Source of the DNA: Coprousia sp963931435
Lineage (GTDB): Bacteria > Actinomycetota > Coriobacteriia > Coriobacteriales > Coriobacteriaceae
DNA length: 64,000 bases
Assembly (NCBI GenBank): GCA_963931435.1
Contig: OZ007012.1
Coordinates: forward strand, 1-64,000
Direction: 5' to 3'
Positions within the stretch are counted from its first letter, which is position 1; each line of letters begins with the position of its first letter. Below are positions 44,231 to 52,722 of this stretch, piece after piece. The position numbers were made by a program, and so were the translations under genes. Below the pieces are notes generated by a model. The model had not been told where the DNA came from. It searched no databases and saw nothing but the letters and a program-made list of their open reading frames with translations.

Positions 44231-46243
44231 ATGCACGGAGAAACCGCGCTGTTGATGACGTTCGTGCTCGCGCTCGTCGCCGCGTTCGCCGGCGGGCTCG
44301 CCGCGCGGGCGGTACGGTTGCCACCCATCGTGGGATATCTGGCGGGCGGCCTGGTGGTGGGCCCGTTCACCCCGGGTTTCGCGGGCGATGCGCATGCCAT
44401 GCAGCAGCTCGCCGAGGTGGGCGTCATGTTCATGATGTTCGGCACGGGCCTGCATTTCTCGCTCAAGGATCTGCTCGAGGTCAAGGGCATCGCCGTGCCC
44501 GGCGCCATCCTGCAGATCGCGCTCGGTACGCTGGCCGGCTACGGGCTCGCGCTCGCCTTCGGGTGGACGCCTGCGGCGGGGGTGATGCTGGGGCTCTCCG
44601 TGAGCATCGCCTCGACGGTGGTGCTCATCAAGAACCTCACCGATGCCGGGCTCTACCAGAGCCGGGGCGGGCGCATCGCGACCGGCTGGCTCATCGTCGA
44701 GGACCTGGCGACGGTGGTGGTGCTGGTGGTGCTGCCCGTGGTGTTCGGTCCCGGCGAGGCGTCTGCCGCGGCCATCGCTCAGGGGCTTGTGGAGGCGCTG
44801 GCCAAGACGGTCGCCTTCGTGGCGATCATGCTCGTCGTGGGCTCGCGCGTCCTGCCGTGGCTGCTCGCGCGCATCGCCCGGGGCTGCCCGCGCGAGCTGT
44901 TCCAGCTCGCCGTGGTGGTCATCGCCCTTGGAACGGCGCTCGCCGCCTCGGTGCTGTTCGATCTCTCGGTGGCGCTCGGCGCCTTCCTGGCCGGTGTGGT
45001 GGTGGGGTCCTCCAAGCTCTCGCACCGCGTCGCGGCGGAGGCCATCCCGTTCCAGGACCTGTTCTCCATCATCTTCTTCGCCAGCGTGGGCATGATGGTC
45101 GATCCGGCCACGCTTGCGGCCAACCTGCCCCAGCTCGCCGCCATCGTCGTGCTGGTCATGGTGGGCAAGGCGCTCATCAACATGGCGCTCGGAGCCCTCT
45201 TCGCGGTAGGCGCCCGCACGAGCCTCACCATCGCGGCGGGCCTGTCGCAGATCGGCGAGTTCAGCTTCATCATCGGCCAGACGGGCATGGCGCTCGGCGT
45301 GCTCACGCAGGAGCAGTACAGCCTCATCCTGGGCGCGGCGGTGGTGTCCATCGCGTTCAACTCGTTCGCGTTCAAGCTCGTCGATCCGCTTTCCGCGGTG
45401 CTCGAGCGCGTGCCGACCCTGGCACGGGCATACGGCCGCAACCGGCGCGTGATCGAGCCCGTCCCTGAGCACTTGGAGGGCCATGCGGTGGTGGTGGGAT
45501 ACGGCCACGCCGGGGCCCCGGTGGCCGAGGTGCTCGAGAGCGTGGGCGTGCCCTGCCTGGTGGTGGAGCGCGACCTGGCCCAGGCAGAGGAGGCGGAGGC
45601 CGCCGGCCTGGATGTGCTGCTGGGCGACGCGGCCAACTCCGAGATCCTGCGCCACGCCCACCTGGAGGCGGCGCGCGTGCTCGTGATCGCCGTCTCGGGC
45701 GAGGCGTCCGCCGAGCTCATCGCGCGCGACGCCCGCGCCCAGGCTCCGCAGCTGCGCATCGTGGCGCGCGCCGATTCCGAGGACGGCGTGCGCGCACTGG
45801 TGGAGGCGGGCGTGGACGACCTGGTGCGCCCCGAGCTGGAGGGCGCCATCGAGCTCATGCGCCACGCGCTGATCGATCTGGGCTTCCGCCCGCGGCAGAT
45901 CATGGAGCTGGCGAACGATTTGCGCTCGAGCGGTTACGAGGCGCTGGGCGATGACGCGCACCAGGAGCGCCGTCGCGCCGTGGAGAGGCTGACTGCCTCG
46001 TTCAGCGAGATCGATTTGTCGTGGGTGCGCGTGGGGGAGGGCTGTCCCGTGGCGGGCTGCACCCTCGCCCGGCTCGACCTGCGCGCCCGCACCGACGCGA
46101 GCGCCGTCGCCCTGCGCCGCGCGGGCGAGCTGCAGCTGTTCGTCGATGCGGCGCAGGTGCTCGAGGTCGGCGACGAGCTCGGCCTCATGGGGACTCCCGA
46201 TCAGATCGAGGAGGCCCGCGCCGTCCTGGGCGTGCCGGCCTAG
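44231..46243 (+). CDS. CPA2-family (Kef-type) cation/proton antiporter with TrkA domains
   Basis: The protein has 670 residues. Residues ~1-385 form about twelve helices of a Na+/H+-exchanger fold (with FMMFGTGLHFSLKDLLEVKG near residue 75). Residues ~405-525 are a TrkA-N NAD-binding domain (VVVGYGHAGAPVAEVL), and ~575-665 a TrkA-C-like domain. Such proteins move K+ or Na+ out in exchange for H+ under nucleotide control. ATG 44231 is chosen because GGAGG lies five bases upstream; ATG 44210 is an alternative. Confidence 0.92.
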   Translation: MHGETALLMTFVLALVAAFAGGLAARAVRLPPIVGYLAGGLVVGPFTPGFAGDAHAMQQLAEVGVMFMMFGTGLHFSLKDLLEVKGIAVPGAILQIALGTLAGYGLALAFGWTPAAGVMLGLSVSIASTVVLIKNLTDAGLYQSRGGRIATGWLIVEDLATVVVLVVLPVVFGPGEASAAAIAQGLVEALAKTVAFVAIMLVVGSRVLPWLLARIARGCPRELFQLAVVVIALGTALAASVLFDLSVALGAFLAGVVVGSSKLSHRVAAEAIPFQDLFSIIFFASVGMMVDPATLAANLPQLAAIVVLVMVGKALINMALGALFAVGARTSLTIAAGLSQIGEFSFIIGQTGMALGVLTQEQYSLILGAAVVSIAFNSFAFKLVDPLSAVLERVPTLARAYGRNRRVIEPVPEHLEGHAVVVGYGHAGAPVAEVLESVGVPCLVVERDLAQAEEAEAAGLDVLLGDAANSEILRHAHLEAARVLVIAVSGEASAELIARDARAQAPQLRIVARADSEDGVRALVEAGVDDLVRPELEGAIELMRHALIDLGFRPRQIMELANDLRSSGYEALGDDAHQERRRAVERLTASFSEIDLSWVRVGEGCPVAGCTLARLDLRARTDASAVALRRAGELQLFVDAAQVLEVGDELGLMGTPDQIEEARAVLGVPA

Positions 46244-46380
46244 CCTCAGAGGCCGTTCCCCTTCGGGCTGGCTCCCTGCGGTTCCGGTTGGCTCCCGGTC
46301 GATGGCTGCGGCCCTTGCCGGGACCGCCGGCCTGCTTGGCGCGCGCTGGTCTCGCCCGGCCCCGACGCGGCCGCTAGGGT

Positions 46381-47232
46381 CTACAGCTCGATCTCAAGGG
46401 TGACCGGGCAGTGGTCGGAGCCGAAGATGTCGCTGCGGATGCCCGCCGCGCGCACCTGCGGCGCCGCGGCATCGCTCACCAGGAAGTAGTCGATGCGCCA
46501 GCCCGCGTTGTTCTTGCGCGCGTTGAAGCGGTAGCTCCACCAGCTGTAGGCACCCGTCTCCTCCGGGTGGAGGCTGCGGAAGGTGTCGGTGAAGCCCGCG
46601 TCGAGCAGCTCGGTGAACGTGCCGCGCTCCTCGTCGGAGAAGCCGGCGTTGCCACGGTTGGACTTGGGGTTCTTGAGGTCGATCTCCTCATGCGCCACGT
46701 TGAAGTCGCCGCAGGTGATCACCGGCTTGCCCGACTCGGCCTCGAGCGCTTTCAAAAACGCGCGGTAGGCGCGGTCCCAGACCATGCGGGTGCTTATGCG
46801 GGCGAGCTCGTTCTGCGCGTTGGGCGTGTAGACGTCTACGAACCAGAACGGCGCGAACTCCAGGGCGCACACGCGCCCCTCGGTGACGGCGGTCGCGAGG
46901 AGCTCTGCCTCGTCGGAATCGGGTGCGATGCCGGCCGCCTCGAGCACGGCGGGTGCGAGCAGCTCGTCGGCATGGCGCACGGTCCGGGGCGCCCCCAGGG
47001 CCTCCTCGCGGTAGAAGACGGCGGTGCCCGAGTAGCCCTTGCGCTCGGCATAGCTCCACACCTGCGCGTAGCCGGGAAGCTCGAGGTCGATCTGCCCGGC
47101 CTGGAGCTTGGTTTCCTGGATGCCCAGGATATCGGCGTCGAGTTCGGCGGTGATCTCCGCGAAGCTCGGCTCCTTCTTGAGCACGGCGCGCAGGCCGTTG
47201 ACGTTCCACGAGGCGAGGCGGTAGGTGGTCAC
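46381..47232 (-). CDS. xth: Exodeoxyribonuclease III / AP endonuclease
   Basis: The protein has 283 residues, normal for XthA. Catalytic motifs are LASWNVNGLR, ILGIQETKLQ (metal-binding Glu), GDFNVAHEEIDL and the terminal GSDHCPV. It cuts at abasic sites and trims 3' ends in base excision repair. The start is GTG 47232 with AAGGAGA upstream; no ATG exists near. It converges with the Kef gene and diverges from the sirtuin gene. Confidence 0.94.
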   Translation of the reverse strand: MTTYRLASWNVNGLRAVLKKEPSFAEITAELDADILGIQETKLQAGQIDLELPGYAQVWSYAERKGYSGTAVFYREEALGAPRTVRHADELLAPAVLEAAGIAPDSDEAELLATAVTEGRVCALEFAPFWFVDVYTPNAQNELARISTRMVWDRAYRAFLKALEAESGKPVITCGDFNVAHEEIDLKNPKSNRGNAGFSDEERGTFTELLDAGFTDTFRSLHPEETGAYSWWSYRFNARKNNAGWRIDYFLVSDAAAPQVRAAGIRSDIFGSDHCPVTLEIEL

Positions 47233-47388
47233 GGGGTCTCCTTGGGTCAGGCGCCGTGGACGGCGCGGATCGGTTGGTGCCATGGTAGCGTATGGCGCGC
47301 CCCCGCGCATCCGTCCGCGCGTCCGCACGAGGGGGTAGGATGGTTGCGTGAGGCCGGGAGGCGCCGGCGGCGAGCGGAGGAGGCTGCG

Positions 47389-48141
47389 ATGCAGCGGGTG
47401 ATAACGGATGAGGGCGAGGCGGCGCGCGAGCTCGCGCGGCTGTTCGAGGCGCATGGGCACGCGGTGTTCTTCGGGGGAGCGGGGGTGTCCACCGCGAGCG
47501 GCATCCCGGATTTCCGGAGCGCCGACGGGCTCTATAGCCAGCGATTCGCCTATCCGCCCGAGGTGATGCTCTCGCATGGCTTCTACGAGACGCATCCGGC
47601 GGAGTTCTTCCAGTTCTACCGCGAGCGCATGATCGCGCTCGACGCGCGGCCCAACAGGTGCCACGTGAAACTCGCCGAGCTGGAGCGGGCCGGCAGGCTC
47701 GACGCCGTGGTGACGCAGAACATCGACGGGCTGCATCAGGCGGCGGGGAGCGTGCGCGTGTGGGAGCTGCACGGCTCGGTGCACCGCAACATCTGCCAGC
47801 GCTGCGGGGCGGTGTATGCGGCCGAGCGGATGGCGTCGCGCGAGCTGGAAGACGCCTCGGGCGTGCCCCGCTGCCCCGCATGCGGCGGCGCCATCAAACC
47901 GGACGTGGTGCTCTACGAGGAGGCGCTCGACGAGCGCGTGCTCACGGGTGCCATCGAGGCCATCGCGCGGGCCGATCTGCTCGTGGTGGGCGGGACCTCG
48001 CTCGTGGTGTATCCCGCGGCCGGGCTCATCCGCTATTTCAGCGGAGACGCGCTGGTGATCGTGAACCGCGACGCCACGCCGCAGGACGCCGTCGCCGACG
48101 TCCTCATCAACTGCGACATCGCCGCGGCGTTCGACTTCTGA
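47389..48141 (+). CDS. cobB: NAD-dependent protein deacylase (SIR2/CobB)
   Basis: The protein has 250 residues, a minimal bacterial sirtuin. The NAD-binding motif GAGVSTASGIPDFRS, the TQNIDGLHQ motif, catalytic His in LHGSVH and four zinc ligands (CQRCG and CPACGG) are present. It removes acyl groups from lysines using NAD. The N-terminal Tyr/Arg region typical of desuccinylases (class III) is not obvious, so deacetylase activity is more likely. GGAGGAGG lies upstream. Confidence 0.95.
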   Translation: MQRVITDEGEAARELARLFEAHGHAVFFGGAGVSTASGIPDFRSADGLYSQRFAYPPEVMLSHGFYETHPAEFFQFYRERMIALDARPNRCHVKLAELERAGRLDAVVTQNIDGLHQAAGSVRVWELHGSVHRNICQRCGAVYAAERMASRELEDASGVPRCPACGGAIKPDVVLYEEALDERVLTGAIEAIARADLLVVGGTSLVVYPAAGLIRYFSGDALVIVNRDATPQDAVADVLINCDIAAAFDF

Positions 48142-48247
48142 ACGCCGCCCGGCGGGCGGGGCGCCGCCGTGACGACGCCCTGACGCAGCCGGTTTTGATT
48201 TCTTGCGACATCGGGCCGGGGTGTCGCCCTCCGCGTACGCGGGCGGA

Positions 48248-48253
48248 TACAAT
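48248..48253 (+). promoter_or_regulatory. Putative -10 box of the folate fusion gene
   Basis: TACAAT lies 70 bp upstream of the start codon, in the gap after the sirtuin gene. -35 unclear. Confidence 0.4.
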
Positions 48254-48322
48254 ACAGGGCAGGACATGCGGCAGGCGGCCGGGCGCCGCACGCTGCCGCC
48301 TGCGAGAGAACGGGATGCATCC

Positions 48323-50059
48323 ATGGCTCATGACACCAAGATCTGGCGCTGCGGAAAGTACGCGCTCACCTTCGATCGCCCGCGCATCATGGGGGTGCTC
48401 AACGTCACCCCTGATTCGTTCAGCGACGGCGGCGAGAACTTCGATCCGCAGCAGGCCATCGCACGCGGCCTGGAGATGCTGGACGAAGGGGCCGACATCA
48501 TCGACGTGGGCGGCGAGTCCACGCGTCCCGGCTTCACGCCCGTCTCTGCCGACGAGGAGGCCAAGCGCGTTCTGCCGGTGGTGCGCGCGCTCGCCCAGGC
48601 CGGCGCCGTGGTCTCCATCGATACCCGCCACGTCGACGTGGCGAAGGCGGCCGTGCGTGTGGGAGCCTCGATCGTGAACGACGTGACCGGCTTCACCGAT
48701 CCCAAGATGATCGATTTCGTGGCCAACAGCGCCTGCGGCGTCATCATCGTGCATACCGGCGAGCTCACCGAGCCGGCGCGGACGCACACCGAGGTGCAGC
48801 TCGATACCTCGGCTGCGGCGTTCGTGGCCGAGCGCGCCCGCGAGGAGGCCGCCGGCACCGCGCGCCCCAAGGGACGCCTGGGCCGCTCGAAGCTCCTCAC
48901 CGAGAACAAGCTCAAGGGCGGGGCCATCCAGCAGCGCCTGCCGTTCCTCGACATGCCCAACGGCTCCGCCGCGGGAGACGTCGAGCCGGAGGCTCCCGCC
49001 GAGGCGCCCGTGGCCGCCGCCCGCGCCGATGATGCGCCTGTGCTCGCCGAGCCCGCGCCGGCTGCGGCGGATGACGCTCAGGACGAGGCCCCCTCGCAGG
49101 ACGAGCTCGCCGCGATCATGCGCCGCGCCGCCGAGCGCACCGCGGCCGTGGGGGCGGTGCGCAGCCGTCGCTTCACCCTGCCCGATTCGGCGCCGATCAT
49201 GCGCCGCGTCATGGGCTTCCTCTCCGACCAGGCGCGCTCCCTCATGCAGGCCGGCGTTGGGCGCGAGCGCATCTGCATCGATCCGGGCGCGGGCTTCGGC
49301 AAGACCGTCAACGAGGACATCGTCATCCAGCGCGAGTCCGCCAAGATGGCCTCGCTGGGCTATCCCCTGGTGTGTGCCGTGTCGCGCAAGCGGTTCGTGG
49401 GCGCCGTCTCCGGCGTGACGGAGGCGGACGGGCGCGATGCGGCGACGTTCGGGGTGTGCCTGGGCGCCATCGAGCACGGGGCCAACATCGTGCGCGTGCA
49501 CGACGTCGCGGGGTTCGCCCAGTTCCTGTGCGGCTACTGGGCGGTCGCCCGCCAGCAGCCGCGCCGCGCGTTCATCGCGCTCGGCTCCAACCTGGGCCGT
49601 CGGATGGACAACATCCGCGCCGCCCGCGACCTGGTCGCCGAGATCCCCATGACCTGCGTGTTCAACTGCTCGCGCATCTACGAGAGCGAGCCGGCCTACG
49701 AGACGCATCAGGACGCCTTCGCCAACGCCGTGATCGAGATCAAGACGGAGCTCTCTCCCATGGTGCTTCTGGACGAGCTCATGGCGATCGAGAAGCGCCT
49801 GGGCCGCAACCGTACGCCCAGCGCCCGCGCAAACGGCCCGCGCGTGATCGATTGCGACCTGCTGTGGATGGAGGGCGAGGTGCATGGCGGCAACAAACTG
49901 CGCCTGCCCCACCCCAAGCTGGGTGAGCGCGACTTCGTGCTCGTGCCGCTTGAGGACCTCATGCACGATCCGGCGCGGTTCTTCCGCTACGAGGGCGTGA
50001 ACGTGGTGGAGCCCGAGCAGCGCGTGGGGCACGTGGTGGGCGAGCTGGGCACGCTGTAG
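48323..50059 (+). CDS. folP-folK: Dihydropteroate synthase-HPPK fusion with internal low-complexity insertion
   Basis: The protein has 578 residues. The N-terminal part is dihydropteroate synthase (GVLNVTPDSFSDGG, then DIIDVGGESTRPG, and DPGAGFGK at ~319). Between the strand ending VHTGEL (~142-147) and DPGAGFGK there are about 175 residues instead of the ~46 of E. coli DHPS; ~130 of these are an Ala/Pro/Glu/Asp-rich insertion with no fold pattern. The C-terminal part (~413-570) is HPPK (FIALGSNLGRRMDNI, and GPRVIDCDLLW). The two enzymes make dihydropteroate. No start-adjacent strong ribosome site is seen. Confidence 0.92.
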   Translation: MAHDTKIWRCGKYALTFDRPRIMGVLNVTPDSFSDGGENFDPQQAIARGLEMLDEGADIIDVGGESTRPGFTPVSADEEAKRVLPVVRALAQAGAVVSIDTRHVDVAKAAVRVGASIVNDVTGFTDPKMIDFVANSACGVIIVHTGELTEPARTHTEVQLDTSAAAFVAERAREEAAGTARPKGRLGRSKLLTENKLKGGAIQQRLPFLDMPNGSAAGDVEPEAPAEAPVAAARADDAPVLAEPAPAAADDAQDEAPSQDELAAIMRRAAERTAAVGAVRSRRFTLPDSAPIMRRVMGFLSDQARSLMQAGVGRERICIDPGAGFGKTVNEDIVIQRESAKMASLGYPLVCAVSRKRFVGAVSGVTEADGRDAATFGVCLGAIEHGANIVRVHDVAGFAQFLCGYWAVARQQPRRAFIALGSNLGRRMDNIRAARDLVAEIPMTCVFNCSRIYESEPAYETHQDAFANAVIEIKTELSPMVLLDELMAIEKRLGRNRTPSARANGPRVIDCDLLWMEGEVHGGNKLRLPHPKLGERDFVLVPLEDLMHDPARFFRYEGVNVVEPEQRVGHVVGELGTL

Positions 50060-50212
50060 CGGCGCGGGTCGCAGGCCGATGGGTGGCGACCGTTGACCGA
50101 TGCGTGGGCGCCCGCCCGCCGTGCGCGGCGTTTCATGGGGATATGCGCCCGGCCGCGTCGTCGCCGGCGCATCCGCTTGCCCCTTTGACGGCTGGACCTT
50201 GCGAGGTGCCTC

Positions 50213-51142
50213 ATGTTCGACGTTGCCACCACCGATCTCTCCGGCACGACGATGCTTTCGCTCGGTGCCGTCCCCTCGACCAACGATATCGCCGTCGAGG
50301 CGGGCCGTGCCGGCGCCGCCCACGGCTGGGCCGTGCGTGCCAAGCTCCAGACGGCGGGGCGCGGCCGCCGCGGGCACACCTGGCATTCGCCGGAGGGCAG
50401 CCTCTACCTCTCCATCGTGCTGCGTCCGCAGGTGGCCATGCAGAACCTCATGGGCCTGCCCGCGGTCACGGGCCTGGGCGTGCTCGACGCGCTGGAGGGC
50501 CTGGGGCTCTCGGGCAGGGTGGGCCTTAAATGGCCCAACGACATCGTCTCGCTCTCGCGCGACATCCCCACGCCGCACAGCTCGCAGTTCAACCGCAAGC
50601 TCGTCGGCATTCTGGTGGAGGCGCGCTCCTCGAGCGCGGGCGCCTTCGCGGTGGCGGGCATCGGCGTCAACATCCTGGCGCCGCAGGACGTCCCGCCCGC
50701 GTCGCCCGAGGTACAGGCCGCGATCGATGCCGTGGAGTCGGTGCGCCGCGTGCAGCAGAGCGAGGAGGAGGGCGACGGGCCGGGCATCCCGCGGCTCGAT
50801 CCCATCTCGCTGGCCGAGGCCCTTCCCGAGGGCAAGCCGCTGCCCACGCCCGAGGCGCTGGCCGGGGCGGTGCGCCGGGGCGTGCTCGAGCGCGTGGCCC
50901 GCTGGGAGCGCGCCATCGTGGCGGGGCTGGGCGCGGCCGGCCCCTTGGCGCCGATTCTGTCCTCGTACGAGGACAACCTCCCCATGCTGGGCAAACCCGT
51001 GTCGGTGCTCTCACCCAACGGGAGCACGCTGGCCATGGGGTACTTCACGGGCGTCGACGCCTGGGGCCGCGCGACGGTCAAGCTGGGCACGGGCGAGGAG
51101 AAGACCTACGCCGCCGAGGCCGTGAGCCTGCGCGAGGTGTAG
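50213..51142 (+). CDS. birA: Biotin-[acetyl-CoA-carboxylase] ligase, catalytic type without DNA-binding domain
   Basis: The protein has 309 residues. It has the biotin/lipoyl-ligase core (QTAGRGRRGHTW, KWPNDI, and KLVGILVE) and the C-terminal SH3-like domain (~255-305). The N-terminal helix-turn-helix of E. coli BirA is absent, so it should not act as a repressor. A ~50-residue acidic/proline-rich loop (~165-215) interrupts the core. It attaches biotin to carboxylases. Converges with coaX. Confidence 0.92.
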   Translation: MFDVATTDLSGTTMLSLGAVPSTNDIAVEAGRAGAAHGWAVRAKLQTAGRGRRGHTWHSPEGSLYLSIVLRPQVAMQNLMGLPAVTGLGVLDALEGLGLSGRVGLKWPNDIVSLSRDIPTPHSSQFNRKLVGILVEARSSSAGAFAVAGIGVNILAPQDVPPASPEVQAAIDAVESVRRVQQSEEEGDGPGIPRLDPISLAEALPEGKPLPTPEALAGAVRRGVLERVARWERAIVAGLGAAGPLAPILSSYEDNLPMLGKPVSVLSPNGSTLAMGYFTGVDAWGRATVKLGTGEEKTYAAEAVSLREV

Positions 51143-51157
51143 AGCCTTCCCGTCGGA

Positions 51158-51928
51158 TCATCCTTCCTGTATGCGGCGGTAGATCTCGCAGATGCCCTTC
51201 AAGGTGAGCTGCCCGTCGATCACGTCGAAGACGTCGGTGGAATCAGCCACCACCACGGCGAGCCCGCCCGTGGCGATGACGGTGGCGTGCGGGGCGCCCA
51301 GCTCGTCGCGGATGCGGCGCACCAGCCCCTCGGCCATGGCGGCGGTGCCGATCACAGCGCCCGACTGCACCGCCTCGATGGTGGTGTTGCCGATGGCGTG
51401 CGCGGGGGCCTCGAGCGGCACGCTCGCCAGGCGCGAGGCACGGGCCGTAAGCGCGTCCATCGAGATGTTCAGCCCCGGCGCGATGGCGCCGCCGATGTAG
51501 AATCCCTCGGCGTCCACCACGTCGATGTTGGTGGCCGTGCCGAAATCGACCACGATAGCGGGCGCGCCGTAGTAGGTGGCCGCGGCGGTGGCGTTGGCGA
51601 TGCGGTCGGCTCCCACCTCGGCGGGGTTGGGCGCCTTGATGCGCGTGACGGCGGCGGTATCGGGGCCCACCACCACGCTCTTGGCCGCGATGCGCCGCGC
51701 GACGCGGTGCCAGGCGCGGCTGAGCTCGGGCACCACGCCCGCGAACGCGATGGCGTCCACGCATGAGAGGTCGCGCTCATAGATGCGGAAGTAGTTCATC
51801 AGGCGCATGTGGATCTCGTCGGCGGTGAACGATCGGTCGGTGGGCATGCGCCACGAGCACACCAGCTCGGACCCGTCGAACAGCCCCATCGCGGTCTGCG
51901 TGTTGCCCATGTCGATGGCGAGCAGCAT
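51158..51928 (-). CDS. coaX: Type III pantothenate kinase
   Basis: The protein has 256 residues, normal for CoaX. The ASKHA-fold phosphate-binding motif AIDMGNTQTAMGLF begins the protein, followed by GADRIANA and DFGTATNIDVV. It catalyses the first step of CoA synthesis and is not inhibited by CoA as type I enzymes are. The start at 51928 is chosen because AGGGGGAGG lies six bases upstream; the ATG at 51934 directly abuts it. Confidence 0.95.
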   Translation of the reverse strand: MLLAIDMGNTQTAMGLFDGSELVCSWRMPTDRSFTADEIHMRLMNYFRIYERDLSCVDAIAFAGVVPELSRAWHRVARRIAAKSVVVGPDTAAVTRIKAPNPAEVGADRIANATAAATYYGAPAIVVDFGTATNIDVVDAEGFYIGGAIAPGLNISMDALTARASRLASVPLEAPAHAIGNTTIEAVQSGAVIGTAAMAEGLVRRIRDELGAPHATVIATGGLAVVVADSTDVFDVIDGQLTLKGICEIYRRIQEG

Positions 51929-51962
51929 GCGCATCCTCCCCCTGCCGTCATTTCGTAACGTT

Positions 51963-51992
51963 CCGGTGTCACCGGTGCGCTCATTGTATACT
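51963..51992. promoter_or_regulatory. Divergent coaX/ccm promoter with CCGGTG-T-CACCGG palindrome
   Basis: A perfect 13-bp palindrome (51963-51975) lies where the -35 of the plus-strand promoter would be. TATACT (51987-51992) is a plus-strand -10 for the ccm operon; the overlapping TACAAT on the minus strand (51983-51988) could serve coaX. A protein bound to the palindrome could control ccm expression. Confidence 0.45.
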
Positions 51993-52031
51993 TACTGCGT
52001 GTGTATCGACATCATTTCCAAGGGGTTCGAA

Positions 52032-52709
52032 ATGAACAAGAAGGCCAAGCGCCGCCTCATGGTGGTCGGCGGCATCGTGGTCATCGCCATGCTGGTCATC
52101 GTCGCCGTCGCGGGCTCGGGCGGCGCGGCGTCGTCGCTCTCCATCCCCGATGTGCTCTCGGGCGATTACGAGGGCAAGAAGGTGCAGGTCTCGGGCGCGG
52201 TGGTGGCCGACTCGCTCACCAGCCAGGGTTCGGTCGCGACGTTCAGGATCCAGCCCGAGGAGGCCGGCTCCGATACCGAGGCCCTCACCGTCTCCTACGA
52301 TGGCGCGCTGCCGGCGACGTTCGGCACCGGCGTGGTGGCCATCTGCACGGGCACCATGGAGGACGGCGCGCTCACCTGCTCGGAGATGGTGACCAAATGC
52401 CCCTCCAAGTACGAGAGCGCCGAGGGCTCGCTCACCGTCAAGGGCCTGCTCGATCAGGCCGATAGCATGGTGGGCACCGAGACCAAGGTCTGTGGCTACG
52501 TGCGCGGCGACGTGCTGGCCGTGGACGCGCCGGAAGGGTACCGCTTCACGCTCGAGAGCCAGGGTGCGAACATCAACGTCGTCTGGGACGGCGGCGTGGA
52601 CGAGGCGGTGGGCGATGGCACGGCGCTCGTGGTCACCGGCTCGCTCAACGCCGACGGTACGTTCACCGCGAGCGCGCAGCCGGCGATCGACGAGGCTGTG
52701 AGCGAGTAG
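52032..52709 (+). CDS. ccmE: CcmE haem chaperone, CxxxY type, with extra C-terminal domain
   Basis: The protein has 225 residues, versus ~150 for typical CcmE. An N-terminal helix (~10-30) anchors it; residues ~38-130 form the OB-fold chaperone domain. The covalent haem residue, His in most bacteria (HxxxY), is Cys here: C123-P-S-K-Y127. This CxxxY form is known from Desulfovibrio-type and archaeal maturation systems. Residues ~135-215 look like a second OB-type domain, which is unusual. It is the first gene of the ccm operon behind AAGGGG. Confidence 0.88.
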   Translation: MNKKAKRRLMVVGGIVVIAMLVIVAVAGSGGAASSLSIPDVLSGDYEGKKVQVSGAVVADSLTSQGSVATFRIQPEEAGSDTEALTVSYDGALPATFGTGVVAICTGTMEDGALTCSEMVTKCPSKYESAEGSLTVKGLLDQADSMVGTETKVCGYVRGDVLAVDAPEGYRFTLESQGANINVVWDGGVDEAVGDGTALVVTGSLNADGTFTASAQPAIDEAVSE

Positions 52710-52722
52710 GGGGTTCTCTCTG

